DNA of 64,000 bases from JBBQWT01 sp038210375 (GTDB taxonomy: Bacteria > Acidobacteriota > Terriglobia > Terriglobales > Acidobacteriaceae): the NCBI GenBank assembly GCA_038210375.1, contig JBBQWT010000017.1, positions 1-64,000 on the forward strand, given 5' to 3'. The notes under the pieces are model-generated. The model did no database searches, was not told where the DNA came from, and was given only the letters and a program-made list of their open reading frames with translations. The position numbers and the translations under genes are program-made. Position 1 is the stretch's first letter, and the number at the start of each line of letters is the position of its first letter. Shown in pieces: positions 52,034 to 60,570 of this stretch.

Positions 52034-53905
52034 ATGTGCGGAATCGTTGGTTACATCGGCAACAAGCGCGTGGTCCCGGTCATCCTCGACGGGTTGAAGC
52101 GCCTGGAATATCGCGGCTATGACTCCGCCGGCATCGCGGTCGCGGGCGACGGCGAGGGCCTGCAGATCCGCCGCGCCGAAGGCAAACTGCGCAATCTCGA
52201 AGAAGTCATCCGCCTGCAGCCTCTCCAGGGCACTTACGGCATCGGACACACCCGCTGGGCCACCCACGGTCGTCCCACGGAAGAGAATGCCCATCCCCAC
52301 CGGGATTGCACCGGTAACGTCGTGGTAGTGCACAACGGCATCGTGGAGAACTATCTTTCCCTCAAGAAGCAGTTGATCTCCGAAGGCCACAAGTTCGTCA
52401 CCGAGACCGATACCGAGGTCATCGCTCACCTGATCGAGAAGCACATGAAGACCCCCAACGGCACGCAGCCTGCTCTCGAGGATGCGGTACGCAAGACCGT
52501 GAAGGTGATTACCGGAGTCTTCGCGCTGGCGGTGATCAACGCCTTGGAGCCCAATAAGATCGTGGCCGCCCGCAACGGACCGCCGGCGGTGATCGGCCTG
52601 GGCAAGGATGAATATTTTGTGGCTTCCGATATACCCGCCATTCTTTATCACACCCGCGATATCTTCTTTCTCGCGGATGGGGACATCGCGGTAATTACAC
52701 CCAGCGGCGTGCAGCTCACCGACTTCAGCGGCAAGCCCATGGTGCGCCAGGTGCAGCACATCACCTGGGACCCGATCATGGCCGAAAAGGGCGGATTCAA
52801 GCACTTCATGCTCAAGGAAATTTACGAGCAGCCGCGGGCGGTGCGTGACACTACCTTGGGTAGGGTTTCGCTCGATTCCGGAAAGATTTTTCTGGAGCAG
52901 ATGGATGTAAGCCCGGAAAATTTTCGCGCCGCGCGCAAGCTTAACATCGCCGCCTGCGGCACCAGTTGGCACGCCGCCCTGGCCGGCAAGTTCATGATCG
53001 AGCGCCTGGCGCGCCTGCCGGTGGAAGTCGATTATGCCAGCGAATGGCGCTATCGTGATCCCATCATCAATCCCGACGACCTGACCCTGCTCATTACCCA
53101 GTCAGGCGAGACCGCCGACACCATCGCGGCGCAACGTGAAGCCCAGAAGAAGGGCTCGAAGACCCTGGCCATCTGCAACGTGGTCGGTTCGATGATTGCG
53201 CGCGAGGCCAGCGGCACCATCTATACCCATGCCGGACCGGAAATTGGCGTGGCCTCCACCAAAGCCTTCACCGCGCAGCTCACCGCCTTGTTCATCTTTA
53301 CCCTGTACCTGGCGGAGATCAGGGGAACGCTTTCCGCCGAGGAGTCGCGAAAATTAATCAGCGAACTGAGCCTCGTGCCCGGCAAGCTGGAGACCTTGCT
53401 GGGACATGACGAGCAGTGCGAAACCCTGGCGCGCCAGTATTCCCGGGCCCAGGATTTCCTGTTTCTCGGCCGCGGCATCCACTATCCCATCGCGCTCGAA
53501 GGCGCGCTCAAGCTCAAGGAAATTTCCTATATCCACGCCGAAGGCTATCCCGCGGGAGAGATGAAGCACGGACCCAACGCACTGATCGATGAGAATCTGC
53601 CGGTGGTGATCCTGGCAACGTGCGATCGCGACGACCCTGACTCGGTGCAGCGCTACGAGAAGACGATGTCCAACGTGAAAGAAGTGAAGGCGCGCTCCGG
53701 CAAGGTGCTGGCGATTGCCACCGAGGGCGATGAGGAAATCAAGGATGCCGCGGACCACGTAATCTACGTGCCGCCGTCGCCTGAATTGCTGGCGCCCATT
53801 CTCGAGATCGTGCCGTTGCAGTTGCTGGCCTATCACATCGCCATTCGCCGCGGTTGCGATGTTGATCAGCCGCGAAACCTGGCCAAATCGGTCACCGTGG
53901 AGTAG
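52034..53905 (+). CDS. glmS: Glucosamine-fructose-6-phosphate aminotransferase
   Basis: Makes glucosamine-6-phosphate from fructose-6-phosphate and glutamine, feeding peptidoglycan and lipid A. 623 residues. The N-terminal Cys (MCGIVGYIGNK) is the glutaminase nucleophile; THGRPTEENAHPH is conserved. Two SIS domains follow (about 300-430 and 470-610), with ACGTSWHAALAGK, TQSGETADT and a C-terminal ...RNLAKSVTVE, typical of GlmS. Eighteen bp after purS, so possibly co-transcribed. Confidence 0.98.
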   Translation: MCGIVGYIGNKRVVPVILDGLKRLEYRGYDSAGIAVAGDGEGLQIRRAEGKLRNLEEVIRLQPLQGTYGIGHTRWATHGRPTEENAHPHRDCTGNVVVVHNGIVENYLSLKKQLISEGHKFVTETDTEVIAHLIEKHMKTPNGTQPALEDAVRKTVKVITGVFALAVINALEPNKIVAARNGPPAVIGLGKDEYFVASDIPAILYHTRDIFFLADGDIAVITPSGVQLTDFSGKPMVRQVQHITWDPIMAEKGGFKHFMLKEIYEQPRAVRDTTLGRVSLDSGKIFLEQMDVSPENFRAARKLNIAACGTSWHAALAGKFMIERLARLPVEVDYASEWRYRDPIINPDDLTLLITQSGETADTIAAQREAQKKGSKTLAICNVVGSMIAREASGTIYTHAGPEIGVASTKAFTAQLTALFIFTLYLAEIRGTLSAEESRKLISELSLVPGKLETLLGHDEQCETLARQYSRAQDFLFLGRGIHYPIALEGALKLKEISYIHAEGYPAGEMKHGPNALIDENLPVVILATCDRDDPDSVQRYEKTMSNVKEVKARSGKVLAIATEGDEEIKDAADHVIYVPPSPELLAPILEIVPLQLLAYHIAIRRGCDVDQPRNLAKSVTVE

Positions 53906-53948
53906 CGCTCCGCGAGAGATAGAATTATCATTCTGCGGCGCCCCCCCC

Positions 53949-54656
53949 ATGGCCACCTTCCCCAGTCAAGGCAAGCACATCACGATTGAGCCTCTGTACC
54001 CCCAGGGGATGCCTCATTCCCAAGCCGGCCCGGTGCATCCCGAGGCGGCCAGTGGCATCGTCGCCGGAGATTCACATCCCGCGGTCATGGTGGTGCACGG
54101 CTCCGGCGGCGGACATTCATCCATTAGCCGCTACTCTCCCATGCTGGCCCGTTTCGGTTACGCCGTGTTTGTGGTGCGCTATTTCGAGAGCACCGGAACC
54201 GGATATGCCAGCCCTTCAGCAACCCGCCAGCACTTCAAGACCTGGGTGCAGACTTTGTCCGACGCCATTGACTTCATGGGAGCGCAACCGTCCGTGGACA
54301 AGAAGCGCATCGGATTGCTGGGCCTTTCATTAGGCGGCTACCTCTCGATGGCGCTGGCCTCCACCGACCGCAGGGTAAAAGCGGTGGTAAATATCTTCGG
54401 CGGATTTCCCGAGCCCTACGCATCCGCGGTGATCGCCATGCCGCCAACCTTGGTCCTCCACGGGGACGCCGACCCGGTGGTCTCGGTGTCAGAGGCCTAC
54501 AAGGCCGAAGCAACCTTGAAAGCCATCAAGGCGCGCCACGAGGTGAAGATCTATCCCGGCCTGGGACACGCATTTGATCCGGTGCACGCCGTCGATGCGT
54601 CGCAGAGGATCTTGTCATTCCTGTCGAGGTATTTGAAGGCCGGGGCTTCGCAGTGA
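53949..54656 (+). CDS. Alpha/beta hydrolase, dienelactone-hydrolase-like
   Basis: 235 residues, cytoplasmic. The oxyanion region is VVHGSGGGHS, the nucleophile elbow GLSLGGYLSMA (Ser), then a later Asp in HGDADPVVSV and His in GLGHAFDP, so the triad is complete. It resembles dienelactone hydrolases, but substrates of such enzymes vary widely. Start at the ATG right after a run of eight C; there is no clear ribosome-binding site. Confidence 0.85.
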   Translation: MATFPSQGKHITIEPLYPQGMPHSQAGPVHPEAASGIVAGDSHPAVMVVHGSGGGHSSISRYSPMLARFGYAVFVVRYFESTGTGYASPSATRQHFKTWVQTLSDAIDFMGAQPSVDKKRIGLLGLSLGGYLSMALASTDRRVKAVVNIFGGFPEPYASAVIAMPPTLVLHGDADPVVSVSEAYKAEATLKAIKARHEVKIYPGLGHAFDPVHAVDASQRILSFLSRYLKAGASQ

Positions 54657-55208
54657 GGCCGACGGCGAGCTGGATGTCGTCCTCGCGCCAGCGCGGTTAT
54701 TTGAACCGCGTGGAGGCAATCCCCCAACCGGGTCATTCTGACGACCCCCGGCCTTATCGGAGTGAGGAAGAATCCCTACCCTCGGCACACTCTTAGCTCA
54801 CCCGATGGTTCATCTCCGGCGAATACTGACCACCTTACGTTGCGGTTGCGGGCGACTGATTTTTGACTAAGGACGAAAAAAAACGAGGGAAATATTTGTC
54901 GCACATTAGGGGTCCTTCCTCACCCCGATAACGTCGGGGGTCGTCAGGATGACACCGCGGAAGAGCGAGGATGAAATGACATGCGGCAATCTTGCCGCCG
55001 TGGAGGAAGTTTCTGGCTCAATTCACTTCTCGTCACAGCGGCTGAAAGCCGCAATTCTTAGGTGCATCGATTCAGCGGCCTGAAGGCCGCTGCTTCCACC
55101 GAAGAGCAATAACTAAATCCTTCTCTGCACTCCTGATGTGACATGGAGGCATTCTTACCCTCTGCGGAGGAAGTTTCTGAACCCAACCCAATTCATCTCT
55201 CGTCACTC
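54657..55208. repeat. Intergenic repeats: inverted pair and palindromic hairpins
   Basis: 552 bp without a gene. An element at 54731-54776 (GGTCATTCTGACGACCCCC ... GTGAGGAAGAATCCC) recurs inverted at 54909-54956 (reverse strand TGTCATCCTGACGACCCCCG ... GTGAGGAAGGACCCC), enclosing about 130 bp. At 55037-55092 two palindromes lie close together: AGCGGCT-GAA-AGCCGC and the perfect CAGCGGCC-TGAA-GGCCGCTG. A GGAGGAAGTTTCTG...TCTCGTCAC segment occurs twice (about 55002 and 55160). Confidence 0.8.
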
Positions 55209-56195
55209 TTACTTCCTCGCAAACACTTCCCTGGCGGCGGCCACCGTATTACAATGGATGGTCACCGTATCTTCCACCCGCCGCGCATACCCGCCGGCAA
55301 ACGTGACCATCACCGGAATGCCCCTGGCTTGCGCCACCCGAAACATGAGCTCATCCCGTTGCTTCAATCCTTCGATAGTCAGCTTTAATCCGCCCAGCTG
55401 GTCGTCGCGATAAGGGTCGGCCCCGGCGATATAACAAATCAGGTCGGGCGAGAAATTTCGCAGTCCCGAGCTCAAAGCGTTATCCAGCCAGTGCAGGTAT
55501 TCATCATCGCCGGTTCCATCGGGCAGATTTACGTCAATCGACGACGGCGGCTTGATCGCCGGATAATTGTGCTGCTGGTGCAAGGAGATGGTGAAGACTT
55601 CATCTTCGCTCTCGGCGGTGTCTGCATGAACATCCGCGGTGCCCGGCAAGTCGGATGGCAATAGCGCGGATGGACGCCGCCGCGGCGCGAATATGGCCGC
55701 CGTGCCATTGCCGTGGTGGACGTCGCAATCCACGGTCATGGCGCGTCTGATCTTCTTATCTTTCTGCATTCTGCGGATGGCCACGGCCACATCGTGAATC
55801 ATGCAAAAGCCTTCCCCGTGTCCGGGAAACGCGTGGTGAAAGCCGCCGCCCAGGTTGAAGGCCACCGATTCGGCAAGCGCCTTCCCGGCGGCCAGGATCG
55901 AGCCTCCAGCGGCCAGCCAGAACGCGCGCACTAACGCCTGCGAATAGGGCACCTCCATCAGGGCCTGCGCCTGCGGCGACAGTGTCCCGTCTTTCAGGCT
56001 GCCTACGTACTGCGGCGTATGGACCCGCAGGATATCGTCGTCACTGGCCGGTTGCGGCGCCAGAAAGTCCGCAGGCTCCGCCACCTGTGTATCGAGCAAG
56101 CGCTGGTGGATGAGCCGGTATTTCTGCGCCGGAAAAACGTGGGGCCCGATGGGCAGATGGTAGTCGTCGCTGTAAACCAGTTTAAAGGGCAGCAT
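55209..56195 (-). CDS. Histone deacetylase superfamily amidohydrolase
   Basis: 328 residues. Zinc-dependent deacetylase fold: NLGGGFHHAFPGHGEGFC (active-site His pair), VDCDVHHGNGTAAIF (zinc Asp and His) and a later zinc Asp in YIAGADPYRDDQLGG. Bacterial members act on acetylated small molecules such as acetoin-like substrates, polyamines or protein lysines; the substrate here cannot be inferred. It follows the M50 protease gene by 78 bp on the same strand. Confidence 0.93.
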   Translation of the reverse strand: MLPFKLVYSDDYHLPIGPHVFPAQKYRLIHQRLLDTQVAEPADFLAPQPASDDDILRVHTPQYVGSLKDGTLSPQAQALMEVPYSQALVRAFWLAAGGSILAAGKALAESVAFNLGGGFHHAFPGHGEGFCMIHDVAVAIRRMQKDKKIRRAMTVDCDVHHGNGTAAIFAPRRRPSALLPSDLPGTADVHADTAESEDEVFTISLHQQHNYPAIKPPSSIDVNLPDGTGDDEYLHWLDNALSSGLRNFSPDLICYIAGADPYRDDQLGGLKLTIEGLKQRDELMFRVAQARGIPVMVTFAGGYARRVEDTVTIHCNTVAAAREVFARK

Positions 56196-56273
56196 CTTTC
56201 ATCCTTGGTTGCGCCACTTTCTTACCCATTCCGCGCCAGCGCCTCCCCGAATCAAGCCGGTCATCGCCGCGGT

Positions 56274-57296
56274 TTACTGTGGAAAGAGCCGGTCGTGGAC
56301 CAGTTTATACAAGGGGGGCCCAGGTAACGGATCGGGCATGAAGGTGAGCACGAGCATGGCCAGCGCAGCCAGCGCCAGCAAGCGCCGCCCGCGACCCAAC
56401 TGGGGCCGCACTGGAACCTGGGGATGGCGAGTCCCGGTAACCGCCACCAGGATGCCCCAGATCAGCCATCCCGGCCAGAACATCCAGCCCAGCGGAAACA
56501 GGACGGCGATCAACCCTCGCGAAACCCAGCGATGGGCCCGTGGCCAGAGGGAATAAATAATGTGCCCGCCATCCAGTTGGCCGGCAGGCAGCAGGTTCAG
56601 CGCGGTGGCAAACATGCCGAAGAATGCGGCGATGCCCACCGGATGCAACAGGATCAATTGCCAAGGCAGAAATCCCGCCGGCCCTCCCGCCAACCGTACT
56701 ACTTCATGCATCATGCCGAAAATCAGCGGGTAGCCGAACTGAAGCCCCGCGTTGACCGCTTCCGGATTTGCCGGCTTGGATAACCACAATGCGACAAAAA
56801 GCATGGGTACGGCAACGCTGAATCCTGCGATGGGGCCGGAAATTCCGATGTCGAAAAGCGCATCACGATGCGGAATGGGAGACTTGATGCGAATGAACGC
56901 GCCCAGGGTGCCGGTGAGGGTAGGTGCGGGGATGAAAAATGGCAGCGTGGCGTAAACCCGGTGGCGCGCGCAGTAAATTACGTGTCCCATTTCGTGCATC
57001 AGCAAAATTCCCAGCAGCGTGGCGCTGAATGGAATGCCCAGCAGCAGGCGGGAAGGCTGTAGCAAAATCCAGGACAGGGGGAAAAAATCGGCGTCGGTGG
57101 AAAATGCCGGAAGGCCCTGCAGGAAATTCGATTCCAGCCGCGCGCCCACAATCAGCGAGGTAAAAATTGTCGCCAGCAACAGCAGGGCATGCAGCCAGTA
57201 ACGCCGCGGTCGAAGCTCTTCTTCTTCCGGCTGAATTTCAAGCCGGGGCCAGGCGAGCTCGGGGTCCATCAGGATCGGGCTGGGTTCAGTGGCCAT
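56274..57296 (-). CDS. Site-2-type membrane metalloprotease (M50 family)
   Basis: 340 residues with about six membrane spans. The zinc motif is intact: LLMHEMGHVIYCARH (HExxH), and the second ligand region is LLPAGQLDGGHII, matching the LDG motif. The N-terminus (about 1-30) is cytoplasmic. It belongs to the compact M50 group that cleaves within the membrane; natural substrates, often anti-sigma factors, are not identifiable here. Upstream of the deacetylase-like gene. Confidence 0.93.
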   Translation of the reverse strand: MATEPSPILMDPELAWPRLEIQPEEEELRPRRYWLHALLLLATIFTSLIVGARLESNFLQGLPAFSTDADFFPLSWILLQPSRLLLGIPFSATLLGILLMHEMGHVIYCARHRVYATLPFFIPAPTLTGTLGAFIRIKSPIPHRDALFDIGISGPIAGFSVAVPMLFVALWLSKPANPEAVNAGLQFGYPLIFGMMHEVVRLAGGPAGFLPWQLILLHPVGIAAFFGMFATALNLLPAGQLDGGHIIYSLWPRAHRWVSRGLIAVLFPLGWMFWPGWLIWGILVAVTGTRHPQVPVRPQLGRGRRLLALAALAMLVLTFMPDPLPGPPLYKLVHDRLFPQ

Positions 57297-57426
57297 CGAG
57301 CGAAGGGTCGCGAGTCTTAATAATAGATGGCGGCAGCGGTATCACGAAGCGGCGGATGAAGCTGTGGTCCAGGTCGGAATAATCGCGGTTGGGAAATGGT
57401 TTCCGGTTGATCCTGAATCGTGACCC

Positions 57427-57696
57427 TTAATCGATAGACTGCAACTCTTTACCGGGCTTAAACCGCACCGCCTTGCCCGGCGGGATATCCACTTCAGCGC
57501 CGGTCCGCGGGTTACGGCCGATGCCGGTCTTGCGGGGGCGTACATTAAACACTCCAAAACCGCGCAATTCAATTCTTTCGCCCGCGGTCAAAGCTTTTTT
57601 CATGCTCTCAAACACGGTCTCAACCGCCACCTCGGCCTTGGTCTTGGTGACCCCGGTTTTGTTGACCACTTCGTTGATGATGTCGAGTTTGATCAT
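57427..57696 (-). CDS. HU/IHF-family nucleoid DNA-binding protein
   Basis: 89 residues. IKLDIINEVVNKTGVTKTKA, GERIELRGFGVFNVRPRKTG and RNPRTGAEVDIPPGKAVRFK are HU/IHF hallmarks, including the Arg-Asn-Pro beta-arm tip. It bends DNA and organises the nucleoid. The ATG at 57694-57696 is preferred to one seven codons upstream. A strong promoter lies about 60 bp upstream. Confidence 0.96.
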   Translation of the reverse strand: MIKLDIINEVVNKTGVTKTKAEVAVETVFESMKKALTAGERIELRGFGVFNVRPRKTGIGRNPRTGAEVDIPPGKAVRFKPGKELQSID

Positions 57697-57762
57697 GATC
57701 TTGCCCCAGCGAATCACGGGCCGAATGCAATTATTTTTCCGAGAACAGCCCCTAACTTATGG

Positions 57763-57791
57763 ATAGTAATGGACTTGCGCCCCATTGTCAA
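57763..57791 (-). promoter_or_regulatory. Sigma70 promoter of the HU gene
   Basis: Reverse strand TTGACA (57786-57791), 17-base spacer, TACTAT (57763-57768). A consensus -35 and near-consensus -10 at ideal spacing, fitting a highly expressed gene. Confidence 0.82.
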
Positions 57792-57879
57792 TCGGGACGC
57801 ATTACCAGTAAGATGACTCACTCGCCGCTTCGTTGGGCAGAGCCCGCAGGCCAATCTCACCGACTTCAAAAGGAAATCA

Positions 57880-58434
57880 ATGCCGATCAAAAGCGACCGC
57901 TGGATTCGCCGGATGGCCCTCGAGCACGACATGATCAGCCCGTTCAATGACACCCAGGTACGCGATGGCGTGATCTCGTACGGACTCTCGTCCTACGGCT
58001 ACGATCTGCGCGTCTCTGACGAGTTCAAGTTGTTTACCAACGTCAATTCCACGATGATCGACCCCAAGAACTTCGATGAGCGTTCGTTCGTGACCATCTG
58101 CTCGGATTGCGCGATCATTCCGCCCAATTCCTTCGCCTTGGCACGGTCGGTGGAGTATTTCAAGATTCCGCGTGACGTGCTGACCATCTGCGTGGGCAAA
58201 TCAACCTATGCGCGCTGCGGAATTATCGTGAATGTCACCCCGTTCGAGCCTGAGTGGGAGGGGTTTGTCACCCTGGAGATTTCCAACAGCACTCCCCTGC
58301 CGGCGAAAATCTACGCCAACGAGGGGCTCTGCCAGATTCTCTTCTTCCAGTCGGACGAGGCTTGCGAGACCAGCTATGCGGATAAAAAAGGTAAGTACCA
58401 GGGCCAGCAGGGAATCATGCTGCCGCGGTTGTAA
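57880..58434 (+). CDS. dcd: dCTP deaminase
   Basis: Converts dCTP to dUTP, supplying dUMP for thymidylate synthesis. 184 residues, normal length. Diagnostic parts are LSSYGYDLRVSDEF, IPPNSFALARSVEYF, ICVGKSTYARCGI and VTPFEPEWEGFVTLEISN. Divergent from the HU gene. Confidence 0.96.
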   Translation: MPIKSDRWIRRMALEHDMISPFNDTQVRDGVISYGLSSYGYDLRVSDEFKLFTNVNSTMIDPKNFDERSFVTICSDCAIIPPNSFALARSVEYFKIPRDVLTICVGKSTYARCGIIVNVTPFEPEWEGFVTLEISNSTPLPAKIYANEGLCQILFFQSDEACETSYADKKGKYQGQQGIMLPRL

Positions 58435-58523
58435 TGCAGCGGTTCTTCACCGAAAATGCCTTAGAGAAAGGCCTGCAGCCGCCGCCAATTCTGGGAAATT
58501 GAAAGTGTAAGCCGACAGTGCCT

Positions 58524-59228
58524 TTATTCGCCGGCGGCCTCGTCGGCTTTGAACAGGTACTTGATGTTGCGCTTGTAGATCACCACATTGGGCTCATCGA
58601 TGCGGTTCATCTTGATGCAATTCTTGTCATACCACTCGATGATGCCTTCCAGTTCTTCACCATCCTGCATCACCGCGACCACCACCGTACGGGCCTGCAT
58701 CTGCTTCTGGTAATAGAAGCTCTCGGCATGGGTTTGTTCCGGCGGCGGGATCTTCTTCGCGGCGAAATTATCGGCACGCGGAGCGCGTTTTTGCTGGGAG
58801 CGCTGGGCTCCACCGTTGCTAGCCGGACCATCCGAGCGCGGACGCGCAGGCCCGGTGATGATCGGAATCCTTCGCCCGCCGTTGGCGTCAATCGCTTGCG
58901 CCGGCTCGTGGACGACGCCACGGTTGCTATAGCCGCGGTCCGGGGTCAAAGGCTGCGAATCCATCACCAAAGGCTGCCGCGACTCGCTGCGGCCTCTCTG
59001 GTTCCCGCGAGAGCCCGGGAGAATCTCATTGCCGGGCTCGGGACGCGGCACGAAACCGCGGCCCTCGGCGCGAATCTCGCCATGAACATCATCTACCGGC
59101 CCGGCAGCGCGGCGCGCGTCGGTCCGCGCCAGTGACGGGCGGATCAGTTTCCGGTAGGTGTACTCTTCCACTTCTCGCACAGGGGTCAAGGTAACGTCGT
59201 TGCCATCGCTCATAATCGTGGGTTCCAT
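58524..59228 (-). CDS. Hfq-like Sm-domain protein with long disordered N-terminus
   Basis: 234 residues. The last about 70 residues read as an Hfq/Sm fold: ESFYYQKQMQARTVVVAVM, QDGEELEGIIEWYDKNCIKM and VVIYKRNIKYLF align with the Sm1 and Sm2 motifs of Hfq, where E. coli has GIKLQGQIESFD and YKHAI. The KH dipeptide is KR here. Ahead of it lie about 160 residues rich in Arg, Pro, Gly, Gln and Ser with RGG-like and RxxR segments, probably disordered. Typical Hfq is 70-100 residues with any tail at the C-terminus. RNA binding is inferred. The start may be the ATG used here or one five codons later. Confidence 0.78.
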   Translation of the reverse strand: MEPTIMSDGNDVTLTPVREVEEYTYRKLIRPSLARTDARRAAGPVDDVHGEIRAEGRGFVPRPEPGNEILPGSRGNQRGRSESRQPLVMDSQPLTPDRGYSNRGVVHEPAQAIDANGGRRIPIITGPARPRSDGPASNGGAQRSQQKRAPRADNFAAKKIPPPEQTHAESFYYQKQMQARTVVVAVMQDGEELEGIIEWYDKNCIKMNRIDEPNVVIYKRNIKYLFKADEAAGE

Positions 59229-59457
59229 GTCTCCATGACCGCAGGGCAGTCATGCGTTATTTCTGTGCCGGGATTATCCGTGGGGAAAATACGCGGGCTA
59301 GCAGAACAGCTTTAATTGGTTAAACAACTGATGTTTCTGGTGAAATCTGGTCAGGTTCGCCGGGGGTGCGGTGCCGTGCTTGGATTTTGACCGCTAACGG
59401 TATCACAGGAGGTTTGCTACTGCAAATGATTTGCGGGCACGGGCCCTGCCCGGCTAT

Positions 59458-60570
59458 CTACCGCTCCAGCGATGTGGCAAAGGCATCGAGCGACAAGTTT
59501 CGCAGCAGGTTGCGTCTCATTCCGCGTTCCACCTGCCCTAAACCGGCGGCGGCCGCCTGCACCCAGGCGAAATCGGTGCGCTCCGCCATCTTTTCGAGCG
59601 CCGGCCGGATATCGGTATTGCGAATCATCTCCGGAGTCCCGGATTGCACGAACAGCAGGTCTTCGAGCACCGAGTAAAGCGTTCGTAATAGGTGGTCGGT
59701 CTTGGCTTTGCCATCGCCCCCTCCGCGATAGCCTTCGGTCATTTGAAACAACTGGCTGTGTCCCGTGGCGCGGCCGTCGCTGCTGTTTTGCATGGCAGAT
59801 TGCAGCAGCACCAGGGCGTCCTGCCGGGCGGCCACGTAGCTTGCAATGTCGAACCCATAAGCCCGGCCCACCGCCCCGCCCGATAACCGGCTGACCAGGG
59901 CGCGCTGACTGGGTGACCAGTCAGGATGCCGCTGCGCCAGGTACGCTTCGATTTCAACGGCGGGTAACGGCGCCAGGGGGAATTTTATGCACCGCGATTG
60001 AATCGTGATGGGCAGCTCCGCAGGGTTGGAGGTCAACAAAAAGAAGGTCGCGTATGGGGGCGGCTCCTCCAGCACTTTCAGCAGCGCGTTTACCGCTTCT
60101 TTCATGAACGCCGATTCGGTGAATATGAATATCTTGCGGCGGCCGCTTTCCGGGTGGTAAGGCACGGTGGAGATCACCCGGCGCACCTGGCCTATCTTGA
60201 TCAGCATCTGCGGGGGATCGGGTGGAACGATCATCACGTCGGGGTGGGTTTGGATTACGATGCGCGTGTCTTTTTTGTCGGCGTCGCGCATGTTCTCGCG
60301 GGCTTCCACCGCCTCAGCGAAACGGTCATCGAATTCGTCGGCCTGCGCGATACGAAGGCAGTTCGAACACTTGCCGCAGAAATCAGGCAGGCCATCAGAC
60401 ATCGCCTGGATCTCGCAGTTCATGCATCGAGCCAGCATCTGCGCCAGAGTGAATTTCCCGGCTCCGGGCGGCCCGTGCAGAATCACCGCCTGGGGAAAAC
60501 GATCGAGCCCCAGCGCTTTGCGCAAGTTGCGGACGGTGCCGGCGTTGCCGTAAAAATTCTCGAAGTTCAT
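59458..60570 (-). CDS. holB: DNA polymerase III subunit delta-prime
   Basis: Clamp-loader subunit. 370 residues from the ATG at 60568-60570 (MNFENFYGNAGTVRN), which overlaps the P450 stop as ATGA; a longer frame upstream is antisense-like and rejected. The AAA+ part has Walker A HGPPGAGKFTLAQ, four zinc Cys (CMNCEIQ and CGKCSNC), SAFMKEAVNALLKVLEEPP and the sensor-like LLTSNPAELPITIQSRC (SRC motif). The C-terminal collar domain is less conserved. Last gene of a tmk-P450-holB operon. Confidence 0.94.
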   Translation of the reverse strand: MNFENFYGNAGTVRNLRKALGLDRFPQAVILHGPPGAGKFTLAQMLARCMNCEIQAMSDGLPDFCGKCSNCLRIAQADEFDDRFAEAVEARENMRDADKKDTRIVIQTHPDVMIVPPDPPQMLIKIGQVRRVISTVPYHPESGRRKIFIFTESAFMKEAVNALLKVLEEPPPYATFFLLTSNPAELPITIQSRCIKFPLAPLPAVEIEAYLAQRHPDWSPSQRALVSRLSGGAVGRAYGFDIASYVAARQDALVLLQSAMQNSSDGRATGHSQLFQMTEGYRGGGDGKAKTDHLLRTLYSVLEDLLFVQSGTPEMIRNTDIRPALEKMAERTDFAWVQAAAAGLGQVERGMRRNLLRNLSLDAFATSLER

